Shown: positions 1 to 10,901 of the stretch, one piece after another
How the letters are laid out: each line of letters begins with the position of its first letter
How positions within the stretch are numbered: position 1 is the stretch's first letter
Assembly (NCBI GenBank): GCA_032622095.1
Contig: CP136067.1
Coordinates: 178,596,556 to 178,660,555, forward strand
Length of the DNA: 64,000 nt
Direction: 5' to 3'
From: Siphonodentalium dalli
Lineage: Eukaryota; Mollusca; Scaphopoda; Gadilida; Siphonodentaliidae
Position numbers and translations under genes: made by a program
Notes under the pieces: model-generated
Database searches by the model: none
The model's input: the letters and a program-made list of their open reading frames with translations, nothing else
Told to the model about the DNA's origin: nothing

Positions 1-264
1 TATAATGTAATATATGTTTTCTTAATACTTATGTATTATGGGTCGATAAGATTAAACGAATTAGGGTTGAAGTACTAAGCATTTGTTTTTGCTCTTAAGA
101 TAGCCACAAACGTGTTTTCTCTTAATTGTTATTGTAGATAATTATATAGAACTTTCCAAAGATTTTAGCGCCTAGACATCGTCTTAAAAAGTTAACAATT
201 TATCAGGTTTTCTTTTACTTTTAGGCTCTCGGAAGAAGTAGACAGATCTATCACAAATATGTCG

Positions 265-270
265 TATATA
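265..270 (+). promoter_or_regulatory. Possible TATA box of the transporter gene
   Basis: A TATATA run lies about 65 bases upstream of the proposed start codon at 333, a plausible core-promoter distance if the 5' UTR is short. AT-rich sequence makes such runs common, so this is weak evidence. An upstream non-coding exon outside the window is equally possible. Confidence 0.22.
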
Positions 271-332
271 TTCTCCTGGTAATTTAATTGCATTTCACCG
301 CATTTAACTGCAAACGCACGATTTTAGACACA

Positions 333-380
333 ATGTCGGCGATAGAGACTGCTCCCATTATATCCAGAGCCACGTTGAAG
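333..380 (+). CDS. Transporter coding exon 1 (start exon)
   Basis: This short exon encodes the 16-residue N-terminus MSAIETAPIISRATLK. ATG at 333 has A at -3. The exon ends in AAG before GTAAGA at 381, a strong donor, in phase 0, exactly what the acceptor at 890 requires. The cytoplasmic tail before helix 1 is short in this family. It is too short for ORF-length filters, so the start was found only by splice-phase matching. Confidence 0.68.
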
Positions 381-3300
381 GTAAGATTGTGATAATAGTT
401 TCGAAATGCTATCAATAGTTTAAACATTGGGCAGAGATGACCGAGCCGCAGAGATGCATTTGAGAATAACAACCAATGCAGGGTACCACAAAATATAATA
501 ATTGAATAAACTGAATTTGTTACAGAAACTGAAGCCATGTGATTCACATATACAATGCTATTCCTGGGTATGCATATTTGCATATCGCATAATTTAGCGA
601 ATATGCACCAGGTTCTAAATAAAGTTACAAAACACCGAAGCCATTGTTTTAGGTCCATTTTGGCACTATTGACTGGGAAAAGTCAAACGAGTTCCTGTAT
701 TATGCACTAAAGCGGTATCTGTCGTCGCCATGAACACCGTGTATTGTTGAAACATGACTGATTTTCTATATTATTTATACATGAGTGTATTATGATGGCA
801 CACCATATTCCAATGGACAGGTGCAAAACCTCGACATGATCATGTCAATTTTCGGTCATTGATACAAACATTGTGTGTTTTTATTTTCAGGCAAATGGGT
901 CGTTGCTGAGGTCAGACAAGGTTCTGAGATACCTGTCGTATATTGGGTTTATAGTTGCCTGTCTTGAGAAGGCGATAAATGGATCTGTGTTCGCACTAAA
1001 TGTCTACCTCAACGATGTGAAATCCACATTCAACTACTCGCAGACCGAAAGTAAGTAGTACCTTATAACACAAAGCCACAGGCATAATGGTATCCATGCC
1101 TGTTTCTCAAGCTAATTGTATGGAGTAACGTGGGGTGACCAAGGACACGTCTATTTAATAAATATTATTGCTTGGAATTGACTATGCGTGTATAGTTCAA
1201 GAAAACAGTGGGCACCATACACACGTAGTCAATGACAAGGCATGCTCTATTTATTATATTTTACCGAACAATTCGAACATGTAGCATGCATATACATAAC
1301 TATCACGCCAACACAAACTGTTCAAATTCCCATCAGGAGAAGTTAATAGTAATCAAAAAAGTAAAACTCGTTTTACTGAATATGAAATATGATTATGAAA
1401 CTTGCAGATATTTAGTTTAAGAGAAACATAACTCTCGCAATGATTTCGTAAATTATTGTTCAGTAACCCGAAACACGTAGTAGATACGGACTATAAATAC
1501 TTAAATCATAGAGATAGATAATTTTAAATAAGTATAAATAAATAAAAATAAATAAATAACAATTCCTGCCTATACATGAAACAAGGCGAATGTACAAAAG
1601 CACATTATCACATCGAGGTGTGATACAATTCAGAAAACTAGAAAATATCTCATGAACATCTGGAGTTGCTCGTAATAAGTATATATATACGATGCATCAC
1701 TCTTGTCGAGTCGATCTTGAAACGTTAATTACGCTACGATTATTGGAAACTGATCGAGTGGGGTCATGGGTCAGATCACAAACAAACAGGTAGTAACAAT
1801 TCAGTTCATCTGATGCGTGGACTGCCCAGCAGTGACTCATTATATAGGTTACTGTTGGACAGTCTATGCCCCAGACGGCTGACAGTGATAATAAGATAGA
1901 AAAATTTAAATAAAAACAAAATCTAACTGGGAAAAGAACATTATGAAAAAGCAATAAAGACACCACCACATGTGTATGCCAAAGATGAGGAAATGGCTAA
2001 TATAAGCGTCACACTTTCTGCCAAATCCCATTCTCTAAAATAATTGTCTTTATATATATTATACAACTCTGTTAATTAATGTGCATGATTTAGAGAAATG
2101 AATATGTTTACACCATAGAGAGGAAGTATGAGCGTTCCTTGTAAACAATACTATTTATTGCAAATGTCGCTTTTTAAAGAAATGAACAGTAAAATATTTA
2201 ATTTTACCATACTTAGTTCATAAGAAGTGATGATCTATTGGTAGTATTGAAAAAACAATTCCTCTGTAGAAACACAAATTTTGTTAATGGAAAACATTTT
2301 CACCTGCAGCCTGTTCTCCCGAAAACCCTCACATTACGATGTATCAGCTTATAAAGAACTTATTTTAGGTAGATAATCTGCTTAGAATTGCCTATTTTGA
2401 GTTGGTAATGTGCTTAAAATATTAGTCACATTATCGAGGTGATTCTCAGCAGATTATTCTGCGGACAATGACACAAATAAGCCAACCCACAACTGTTCAG
2501 GTGTACGCTCTTTAACATGTGTTTTCACAGTGGCACGCGCCATAAAACGAAATAACGGGGGCTATGACTCCATTATCTGCTTATTTCGAAATAAAATAAT
2601 GATTATGTGCGTATTTGCGCGAGGATATGTATTCACCTGTGCACATGTTTACCTCAGAAATTGGAACTTGAAATTGGATGCTGCTGATTAAGGCATAAAG
2701 TTCGGTAGATCATGCCATAAATTTCTACTCTAGCTAACGCCAGAGTAGAGATTCATGACATGATCAAAAGTATGGGCGCAGCTAGAGGAGAGATTCGTGG
2801 CATAACATATATGAATTTAACCTGAGCCTTGTGATTACATGCGTTTATTTTGATTCAATACAAGCGTCAGTTAAGATGAAGCGCATCCTATATATTGATG
2901 AGTCATTTTGTTTCAGTTGAAGTCATTATATCAGCGTCTAACTTTGGGATCGGCTTAGCGGTGTTTCCAGGATTATTCTATGATAAATTTGGATCAAGAA
3001 TCAGCTGCGTCGTTGGTCTCGTCATAACGACGGGGTCGTTCTTGTTGCTATGGAGCGCCACGCGCTTCATCCACTTCTATACATCCAGATTCTATTTGAT
3101 CGCTTTATACTACTTTACAGGAGGTATGCACATGTAATGTTACAAGCAAAATTTGCGTGTGTTTATGAAATTATGATTTAATTTTGCCTACGTTTTGTTT
3201 TAATTTGGCACCAAAAAAAAAGAAAACAGAATTAGCCACGCAATGGGCCAAAATATTTTTTCGACCCAGCATGAACACTGCAGTTATCACTCAGACACGA

Positions 3301-6300
3301 AATAACAATAATCTTAAGTATTATCGAGGTCGGTCGTTAAGGTATGATAAGGTCGTCAGGACTGGTCGGACCGGTCGAAAAGTTCGGTGTCCTGCTGATA
3401 ACTTGAACAATTGTCATCTTTCGCATAATTAACTGCTACTGATAAGAATTACGAATAGGGTACCACGTCACTAGAATTTGTGTTCTTTCTAGCAGTTGTC
3501 ATGTTGACAGACCCGCAGATACCATTATTGTTTCGTGAAGCCAGGAATGGGTAAGCGAACAGTGTATGCTATCATCGGTCTACCACTGACGGTGAACTTA
3601 ACATAACTAAGTATACCATAATCATTGCAAACATAGCTGTATTACCTTACTGTGAGTGGCAAGAACTCTAAAAGACAAAATGTTCTACTAAACGACCTCG
3701 TGGTCGTCGAATTCTGCGAAATAATAATAAAATATAGAGAGCGTTTAACTATAGTTATACCTATAGTCAGTGTAGATTTTAATACAATGGTTTAGACCAT
3801 CCATGCCGTATATGTACAATATACTTGTATAGCGCGATGTACATGTATGTATGTTCCAAATACTAATCTAATAATCTACACTTCAAAGTTGGAAAGTACA
3901 TTCCAACATGCATACGTCTTATTAAATTCGCGTTTAAAACCTATATGTAGCGTTTCCCGATTTGTAACTTGGAGATTGGTGGTGTGGGTTGACATCCACA
4001 TCATATATTATTTAAATAACAACGTATGGTTGTATGAACACGTATACATATATATAGATACTGTACTTGTGCGCGTATATCAACCACATGAGATAACTAG
4101 TTGATATAAAGAGCGTTTTACTAATATGTATTACGGTTTATATGGAATAAGCTGTATAATCCTTTTCCGTGTCACATATATGTAATTGTTCCCAAACTTA
4201 CGGGGGACAGACCGTACATATTGCACCGACCGGTATATATTGTGTGGAAAATTCTTATGACAAATGCGTTCCTAGCCATTTTACTTTTTTCCTTAGTTGA
4301 CTTTCTGAAAGGCCTTCTTGGTCAACCAGCCAGTGCATTACTCTGACTTTTCTCTGTCATTCTAGTGTGCTATGTGTGGGGTCACTAACCTTGTCAGTTC
4401 TGCCACCTGGTCAGACACCCACTTACCTTATATGGTTACACATAAAAACAAACATAGCTGTATTACCTTACTGTGAGTGGCAAGAACTCTAAAAGACAAA
4501 ACGTTCTACTAAACGAACTCGTAGTCGTCGAATTCTGCGAAAAGATTTTGAATGGAATGTCGAAAACATTACGATTACAATAAGGTATTAGTATTTATTA
4601 TCAGTAGTAATTCATTATACGAAATACGTCAATGATATCACAGATATTTATGAAATTTGGTAGATGATCTACAACGGGGAGGTGCCTGTCAAATGCGATC
4701 TGTTTTGTTTTTTGGTTCAATTTTCTGATGGAATTATACCCTTTTCGACCTGGAATTCGAAGATTATTTTAGCGTCCGATGATAATTCAAGTTACAGCTA
4801 TATATTTACATACACCTGATATCTCTTCCGATTTCCCCATAGCGTTACGGTAGACACGCCCCCTTATTCAATGCGTTCATAAACCTATGAACGTAACGTG
4901 ACGTCACTTCCAATGTCGTTCATAGGTTTATGAACACATTGGTCCCGGAAATCACCGGGGATTGTCGGACATTACCGACTGCTTGAGTATATAGTACGTC
5001 CGGATTTGGCAAGAAATTTGTTTCGGTCTATAATCAGTGGTGTTGCTCTGTGTTACTGAGCGTTGATGTTAAAAAAAACCGCGCTACTCAATAGGGTTTT
5101 ATCATTTTCCTTGCCGCTACAAATATTCCCCCGAACCTCACAAATATATCATTATGGTAGAACGGCGTGTTGTCGATTTCTTATCCGCAGCCGAAACTTA
5201 ATTGTTAGTTTCAGATATTAATCATTCTTGAAATCAACACGTCTACATTAGTTACCGGTACTATCTAAATAAGACATATTGTCATATGTGTATACTTTAC
5301 TGTTAAATTGCGTTTTTTCCGTTCTCCGTGAATGGATTCTCAAAATGTTTGGTTTTCCAAAAAACAAGGATTCGAACTGTCTGAACTGAACTCCACGCGT
5401 TCGTTTAAATAGATGAATAAATAGTGGGAAAGACATACAATCCTAATTCATAATGAATTTAAGTATATAAATATAAATAATAAACGGCGGATTCAACGTG
5501 GTCATGGGTTTTGACCGCGTTAAAAAATCAGCAAACTCCGCATGAACCCCTTCGGGGTTCATCCAGTTTGCTGATTTTTTCTCGCGGTCAAAATCCCATG
5601 ACCACATTGAAACCGCCGTTCATTTCTTATATAATTACCTTTAAATTTTTTATTAGCATGTAAAAGCAGGTGAATATTGGACAGGTCCGATCGCTTGGAC
5701 CAAATGAAGCACTTATCGACATAGAACTTGTTGATCATTTTGATATTTTGATATTCACATAAAATATACAGTTCTGAATTTGTATCAGGTCCGACCAGTC
5801 CTGACGACCGTATCCTACCTTAATGACCGATCTCGATAATACTGAAGATTTTTTTATTTCTTGTCCGGGTGATAACTGCCGAAAAATCTTTTGACAAATT
5901 ATGATTTTTTTTTTTTTGCCAAATTAAAAAATATTTTTGTTTTATTTAACATCTAACATTCGATATCATTATGTCCATACCTTCACATATCGTGTCTAGA
6001 ATTATTTAATCCCACCATTGTTATTTGACAATATACCACTACCAACCATCTACCATTCAGCCTAATGAGAACACAAATAATTCATTGTGTTAATCGGCAT
6101 TACTGGTGATTGTATTTTGTGGCCCATCATTTGATCGTGCTCTGGCTTGAGTGCAATGTGTTACCCATTAATCTATATCACTTAATCAGTTATCAGATGA
6201 TCATACTATAAATTTGAGTATCATGTGGCTCCCGTTATAAAATCATATTGGGTTTTCGAATTAGAATTCCGATTTTTTAGTAAACAATATTTAGCCAAAT

Positions 6301-7605
6301 GAAATTTGTTTTGGCTATTTTCAAATACAATTGGCGATTGGCCAATTTGGCCTACGGCAGTGTGAAAACTGGATATCTCATAATATTTAGTAATCTAATT
6401 GCTTTCAATTTTGGTAAGTACACTACTCGCATTGAATTGCAGGTCACGTTGGAATGCGGGTCCGGTTTATTATTTACTGAATCATGTCGAATGTGAGTCC
6501 GGACCGATGATTATTTACTGAAGCATGCTTCTTTCCAACTGTTGTTGTTGTTTTTTTAGGTTTTGGTTCAATGTTTTGCTACATCGCCTCGCAGAACACA
6601 TCTATAATGAACTTCAAGGCTAAATGGAGAGGCAAAATAATCGGCATCCAAGACGCCATATATGGAGGCACAATCATTATCTTCACCCAATTGTATCATA
6701 ACGTGTTCTTCGCACCGGAAGGTTCGGGAGAAAAGAATGATATTCACAGCTTCTTGTTGATGCTCGCAGTAAGCTTCGGTGTCATTGACCTCATGTGTTT
6801 AGTCTTCTCGAACGTGTACTACCCAAACGGTTACGATGAGCACATAATGAAGGATATTCGGACAGGATTACACAATGATGGAAGTTTTACGGACGATCTG
6901 GAAAGCGATTCTGACTTACCGTATATTGAATACGATAGAAATAAACTAACTGAACACACGTCATTTATCACTTTACTCAAAACTTATCGATACAATATAT
7001 ATCTGTGGTCGTTCGTTTTCCTTGGATCCGTCGATTTCGTCTGTTTGAATAATTTGACAGCTTCAACGAAATCCCTTGGTTACAGTAACTATGACAACAC
7101 TGTTCTATCGGCATTTGCCGTTGCTACGTTTTGCGTAAGCATCATCACTGGGCTCACATCAGATGTTTTCCCTGATAAAATTGTACTTTTTCAAGTCGCG
7201 GCCGCAGTTTTCGGCTGCATTGCCACATTGATATATACCACCGGAAGTCACATGTTCAGCTCATTCGTCGCTGGCAGTATGATGATATGCATCCCGTCTG
7301 GAATCATGTGGGTTTCCATACCAACGGAGCTGAGTTCTCGATGGGGAGTCGCCGATTTCGGAAGGAACTGGGGCTTCATTAGAGCTATGCAAACTATCGC
7401 AAACTTTATATTTCAGTACATGTTCGGTTATCTATACGAACAGAACATAACGATAGAAGGCAGTATCGACTGTTACGGGGTTGGTTGTGTACGATCTGGA
7501 TATTTATTTCTGTTTCTGATGGATTTCTTCACCTTGTTCATATTTTCTGGAATGGTTGTGGAAAAGATCAAGTCGTTTCTACGGCCTGGATATAGACCTG
7601 TATGA
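333..7605 (+). CDS. Nodulin-like / NFD4-type major facilitator transporter (four exons)
   Basis: Joining 333-380, 891-1050, 2917-3123 and 6560-7605 gives one open frame of 486 codons plus stop. All introns are GT-AG with matching phases (0, 1, 1). The product is an integral membrane protein with about 12 hydrophobic helices. Residues 88-97 (GLFYDKFGSR) fit the MFS loop 2-3 signature G-x-x-x-D-[RK]-x-G-x-R. Residues 156-175 (NFKAKWRGKIIGIQDAIYGG) and the C-terminal FGRNWG (405-410) and CYGVGC (443-448) motifs match my recollection of the nodulin-like/NFD4 family, including the helix and GYLY segment between them. A 60-residue acidic loop (about 223-282) separates the two six-helix halves. The substrate cannot be told from sequence; family members are mostly uncharacterised solute or monocarboxylate-like carriers. 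Length is close to the usual MFS size, so the gene looks complete and intact. Confidence 0.85.
891..1050 (+). CDS. Transporter coding exon 2 (helix 1)
   Basis: The acceptor is a T-rich tract ending in CAG at 890; the donor is GTAAGT at 1051. The exon starts in phase 0 and ends after one base of a split codon (phase 1). It encodes residues 17-69, including transmembrane helix 1 (about 30-52), and ends with the loop NDVKSTFNYSQTE before helix 2. Direct read-through meets a stop just past the donor, which supports splicing. Confidence 0.82.
1051..2916 (+). other. Transporter intron 2
   Basis: This is AT-rich intronic sequence with no recognisable exon or mobile element. Intron 1 (381-890) is likewise featureless. 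The short open frames here have no splice support and no recognised homology. Confidence 0.6.
2917..3123 (+). CDS. Transporter coding exon 3 (helices 2-4)
   Basis: The acceptor is TTTTGTTTCAG ending at 2916; the donor is GAG followed by GTATGC at 3124. The exon is 207 bases, phase 1 to phase 1. It codes for helix 2, the MFS loop 2-3 signature (GLFYDKFGSR), helix 3 and the start of helix 4. Joining to exon 4 regenerates Gly139 and continues helix 4 as GG-FGSMFCYIAS. Confidence 0.83.
3629..3721 (+). repeat. Direct repeat, copy 1 of 2 (93 bp)
   Basis: This block, starting AAACATAGCTGTATTACC and ending GTCGAATTCTGCGAAA, recurs nearly identically at 4450-4542, about 820 bp downstream, with a few substitutions. 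The sequences flanking the copies differ, so it is a dispersed or transposed duplicate rather than a simple tandem repeat. Confidence 0.7.
4106..4120 (+). repeat. ATAAAGAGCGTTTTA motif
   Basis: A copy of the dispersed AAAGAGCGTT-core motif, one base different from the 15-mer ATAAAGAGCGTTTAT, within intron 3. Confidence 0.6.
4450..4542 (+). repeat. Direct repeat, copy 2 of 2 (93 bp)
   Basis: Near-identical second copy of 3629-3721, differing at a handful of positions. Both lie in intron 3 inside the inverted-repeat-bounded segment. Confidence 0.7.
4869..4941. repeat. 73 bp hairpin with a consensus CRE at its apex
   Basis: The arms CAATGCGTTCATAAACC and its near reverse complement at 4925-4941 form a stem. 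The loop contains TGACGTCA at 4899-4906, the exact palindromic CRE core recognised by CREB/ATF factors. Each arm also contains GTTCATA...TATGAAC, itself self-complementary. Regulatory activity is not shown by the sequence. Confidence 0.55.
5483..5620. mobile_element. Fold-back MITE (~138 bp) in intron 3
   Basis: Two ~65-base arms face each other around a 3-base centre in AACCCCTTCGGGGTT. The outer ends are ACGGCGG and CCGCCGT, and the arms share GTGGTCATGGG and AATCAGCAAACT segments in inverted order. It has no coding capacity. A target-site duplication is not clear. Confidence 0.7.
6560..7605 (+). CDS. Transporter coding exon 4 (helices 4-12 and stop)
   Basis: The acceptor is a run of seven T then AG at 6558-6559. 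The exon is open for 348 codons to TGA at 7603-7605. It carries the rest of helix 4, helices 5-6, the acidic central loop and the whole C-terminal half. The most upstream ATG in frame, at 6571, is internal (Met143) and is not the start, because the four codons before it complete the conserved glycine-rich part of helix 4. Confidence 0.88.
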
Positions 7606-7937
7606 TATTATATGAATCTCAGCAGTGGTGGTTACTAGTACTATATAATTTTCGTTGCGAGGAATTTTAAAAAGAACTGAAGATTATTATTCATCTAGAA
7701 TACTACATAATCGATTTAATCTTCATATTGCGAAACTAATTGATCCAAATAAGTACATACAATCATAGACTGGAAGATGAAGTCAGTAGACGGGTTAAGC
7801 GAGAAGCAGAACAGGTTCGTGTGCCATATGCAAAAAAATTTACTGAGTGATGTCTACCACAGAGCCATGAAGTGCGCCTACTGGAGAACTATGTGGTTAA
7901 AATACAAATTTGAACGTTGTTGTAACCCACCTAGTTA

Positions 7938-7943
7938 AATAAA
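7938..7943 (+). terminator. Probable polyadenylation signal of the transporter gene
   Basis: Canonical AATAAA about 330 bases after the stop codon at 7605, the first such hexamer downstream on the plus strand that I saw. It implies a short 3' UTR. Confidence 0.5.
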
Positions 7944-8914
7944 GTTTTACGATCTACGGGGAAAGTTTGGTCGAGAGGAATGTAAATATGTCCTGTTAAC
8001 GTGCCGCACTCAAGACAAATGTCTAATCCTATTTTCGTCAAAGTGTTCAAAATATCATGCCTGACACAACATATCTTGATCACACCCGAAGTTTGGAAAT
8101 GTTGTCATATTGTCATTTACAAACCAGCAATTGGTGGGGAATTTGTTTTATCACTTAACTAGCCCCCAAACCCGTCTACGTTAATATTTTTAGTAAGAAA
8201 CACCTGTATTATCCACACGCGCCGTGACTTTAAGGCTTCGCTTAATGTCACTGTCAAATCCAGGGGCCTGTTTCATGAAGCAATGTCATAAGATTATCTT
8301 AAGATGGACTTAATCTAAAATCTAAGGTGGATCTTATGATGTAACTTTTCCGTTTCAAGAACGCGTTTCACAAAACAAGATTAAGTCCTACTTAAGTAGT
8401 AATTTAAGTTCGCGCGCTTTTAGACTGGCTCTCGACAATTTATTACAGCTATGCACAGAAAATGTTGGTTCTGTGTATGTTATATGCCTAGGTACAGTGT
8501 CTGGTGACAGATACTAGGGCGTGTCTAAGAATAATTATGATATTTTAATGCAAGGGCGATAACAGTATAATGACTGGTGCATACTTAACTGCACGAGCGC
8601 GCGTTTTAACTGTGTTTTCGCGTCAGACCCAATCCACACATAGCTGCATGCTTCCAATGCCTATTTTATACAAACGTAACGAGCTCAAATATATTATTTC
8701 AGTTATTAAAGGGACTTATACATCGTAACTCAGAATGTGAACCTTCACCCATATAACATGCCACAACGGCGACGCGAGACATATGTTCGCTCCTTTCAAT
8801 GCTGATATTAGGTTATAATGCATTAAACGTCTTTGAAGCATCTATAATACCAGGAAACCGAATATGTCGCCACGACGGCATACACATACAATACACCACA
8901 CTGGAAGCACTGAG

Positions 8915-8929
8915 ATAAACGCTCTTTAT
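8915..8929 (-). repeat. ATAAAGAGCGTTTAT motif, inverted
   Basis: Exact 15-mer on the minus strand, inside the 1.9 kb TIR element; another copy follows 45 bases later. Confidence 0.65.
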
Positions 8930-8959
8930 TGGTTGCCAACATTCATGGAATACTAACAC

Positions 8960-8973
8960 AAAACGCTCTTTAT
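8960..8973 (-). repeat. ATAAAGAGCGTTTT motif, inverted
   Basis: Second copy in the same orientation as 8915-8929; one base differs at the end. Confidence 0.62.
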
Positions 8974-9207
8974 TTATATTGCTATAATGTGAATAGGACT
9001 TCATATCGTGCTCCAAATATACTTATTTCCAATCTGAGACATACGTATAGAAGCCATATATATATGATGTTAATGCCATTTGCTCTGGTTCTGTTGACAA
9101 ATGTGCTAAACGTCTGTTATAATTAACAAACTGCGTATGAACTTCGAAAGTACGTTGAACGACATTCTGCATGTATGTTTTAATAAAAAACAAATCAACG
9201 ACTTATA

Positions 9208-9222
9208 ATAAAGAGCGTTTAT
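9208..9222 (+). repeat. ATAAAGAGCGTTTAT motif
   Basis: Exact 15-mer, opposite orientation to the pair at 8915 and 8960, in the same element. Confidence 0.65.
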
Positions 9223-9252
9223 AATTAACAACACGTGAACAGACGGCCGGTT

Positions 9253-9348
9253 CACAGGCCCCTGTGGAAAATTACTAAAATACCAATATAGACTATACCA
9301 CTGGTATAGTCTATATTGGTATTTTAGTAATTCTCCCAGGGGTCTGTG
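9253..9348. repeat. 96 bp hairpin inside the 1.9 kb element
   Basis: Arms of about 48 bases centred at 9300/9301. The inner 30 bases (AATTACTAAAATACC...TATACCA) match perfectly in inverted orientation; the outer CACAGG(C/A)CCCTG parts match with one change. It is probably a nested fold-back insertion. Confidence 0.7.
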
Positions 9349-9589
9349 GGCCGGTTCACAGTGATATTATATGTTCTTTCGCGGATCCCGGTGTGCCCGC
9401 GCGGTCCGTATACTATATACATGCTATATATCTGTTTATTTCATAGTTAATAGATTATGATAATAATATACATAATAATAATAAAATAACATATATTATG
9501 TATTATCTTGCCGATATATACGGGGTACATATACAATACATTTTACAATCAAATTGTAACATAATAATATAGAAAGGCAAGTAAATAAT

Positions 9590-9606
9590 AATAATAATAA
9601 TAATAA
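9590..9606 (+). repeat. AT-rich (AAT)n microsatellite
   Basis: A simple run of AAT/ATA triplets. It yields a Tyr-rich open frame on the minus strand that is not a gene. Confidence 0.6.
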
Positions 9607-10182
9607 CTGACATAAGCATTTATATAAAACAATGAGTATAAATCATTCACTATTATCCTCGATGTGAAAATGTTCGGACCAATTGTCTCAACATGATTAT
9701 TGTCTACAGTGCGATTGGGTGATTTGAATCGCAAATGATGTTCAACTCTATGTAAATATATTCTTTTTGTTACAGCAATTAGAAATGTATATATAGTCCG
9801 GTCTTGGCGGTTTACAGTTAATAGCGGACACCCCGCCAATCTTGCAACCACTGGTCACGTCACTGCTATAGCTTACCAGTTGGTTATTTCATTTCTGAAA
9901 CACCTCTCCGTGCTAGCAATGTGTTATTCAGTTAAATGTGTTTATAATAATATATACATGAACTAGATCCCATCCACATTTCGGACCAACTGCGGATCAC
10001 AACGTAGGTCTTAACTTTAAGATTATCTTATGACACCTCACACCAGTCTTAAAGTTAAGACCAAAGTTAAGACCATCTTAGGTTAAGACTTTGTTCGTAA
10101 AACGCACTTATGACTGAAGTTTGAACTTATGACCATCTTAAGTCCCAACTATGTCATAAGTTGTCTTCATGAAACAGGGACC

Positions 10183-10536
10183 AGAAATTTATTATCTTAC
10201 TTAGAATACAATTATGATATTCGATTTGTGTTGGGTTATATGGTATTACCTGTAATATAAACATGGGTGCTAAGGGTGGTTGAACAATTTTGTCAACATG
10301 AAAAGACACATTTAAAATGAAACAATAATTTTGTTTGAAGGTGTCTTTACTTCCTCTTTGGTTGTGATGAAGAAATTAATATTATTTTGTTTAACCCCAG
10401 CGAGATGGTTTTGCCTTGATAAAATGTAATTATGTGATCAAATGGATCTATAATTTGTCGCAATTCTATAGGAAATTTATTAACCGCTATAGTTCGGCTC
10501 GAATTTAATGCACTCGGTTAATGAATTTCGTATATA
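10183..10536. other. Unique spacer before the duplicated block
   Basis: AT-rich sequence with no gene or repeat recognised. Homology to copy B begins at 10537. Confidence 0.5.
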
Positions 10537-10629
10537 ATTTCGACTCATTAGAGGTCATCTATTTATTATATACTTGTCTATAACATAACGGAAAATCACC
10601 GTAACGAATATCTTCGTATGTATCTCTTA

Positions 10630-10735
10630 GAAGCCACAGTGAAATACGATTTTGTTATTTCACTGTAACTTTCGTTATTTCACTGTAGCTTTAGTTATTC
10701 CATTACAGCTTTCGTTAGTTCATTGTAACTTGCCG
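10630..10735 (+). repeat. ~23-bp minisatellite (TTATTTCACTGTAACTTTCG), copy A
   Basis: Four to five diverged units with the pattern GTTATT(T/C)CA(C/T)TGTA(A/G)CTTT. The same array is at 16581-16686 in copy B. It is followed by the 16-bp perfect palindrome ATCATGACGTCATGAT. Confidence 0.75.
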
Positions 10736-10741
10736 AATGCC

Positions 10742-10757
10742 ATCATGACGTCATGAT
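10742..10757. promoter_or_regulatory. 16-bp perfect palindrome containing a CRE core
   Basis: ATCATGACGTCATGAT is fully self-complementary and contains TGACGTCA, the CREB/ATF site. Its copy in unit B is at 16693-16708. A binding role is inference from the motif only. Confidence 0.4.
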
Positions 10758-10901
10758 TTTGCGATTGAAAGCGGTTTGCTACTTATCAATTGCTTGGTGT
10801 AAGAAATTTGGTTCAATCAGATCCATGTTGCTTTCTAAATACTGTTCAATTTGTTGTGCTATTAAAAGTGAAAATGCCGCATAATTTAGCAACTATGAGC
10901 A

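Larger units (their letters stand above)
3196..5945. mobile_element. Candidate ~2.75 kb element bounded by ~170 bp inverted repeats, in intron 3
   Basis: Sequence at about 3196-3378 reappears as reverse complement at about 5783-5945. Shared blocks include an A-rich run after TTTAATTTGGCA, a CAGTTATCAC block, AGTATTATCGAG and GTCGTCAGGACTGGTCGGACC. The repeats have diverged by small indels and substitutions. Two such repeats facing each other could be the TIRs of one non-autonomous transposon or two separate insertions of the same small element. No transposase frame lies between them and no target-site duplication is clear. Confidence 0.5.
8264..10181. mobile_element. Non-autonomous DNA transposon, ~1.9 kb, with 17 bp TIRs
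   Basis: The left end reads GGGCCTGTTTCATGAAG and the right end is its reverse complement with two changes. CAG flanks both ends and may be a 3-bp target duplication. Subterminal sequences on both sides are rich in TTAAG/CTTAAGA and GTCATAAG motifs. No transposase frame is present, so it would depend on proteins made elsewhere. The superfamily is undetermined. It contains three copies of the ATAAAGAGCGTTTAT motif and one internal hairpin. Confidence 0.55.

Noticed and set aside
3629-4542. LTR pair of a small retrotransposon
   Set aside because: The 93-bp direct repeats lack TG...CA ends, a primer-binding site and a polypurine tract, and their flanks show no target duplication.
6299-6496. Extra transporter exon near 6340-6415
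   Set aside because: Exon 3 (phase 1 end) joins exon 4 (phase 1 start) directly and restores conserved helix 4. Inserting this segment would disrupt it.
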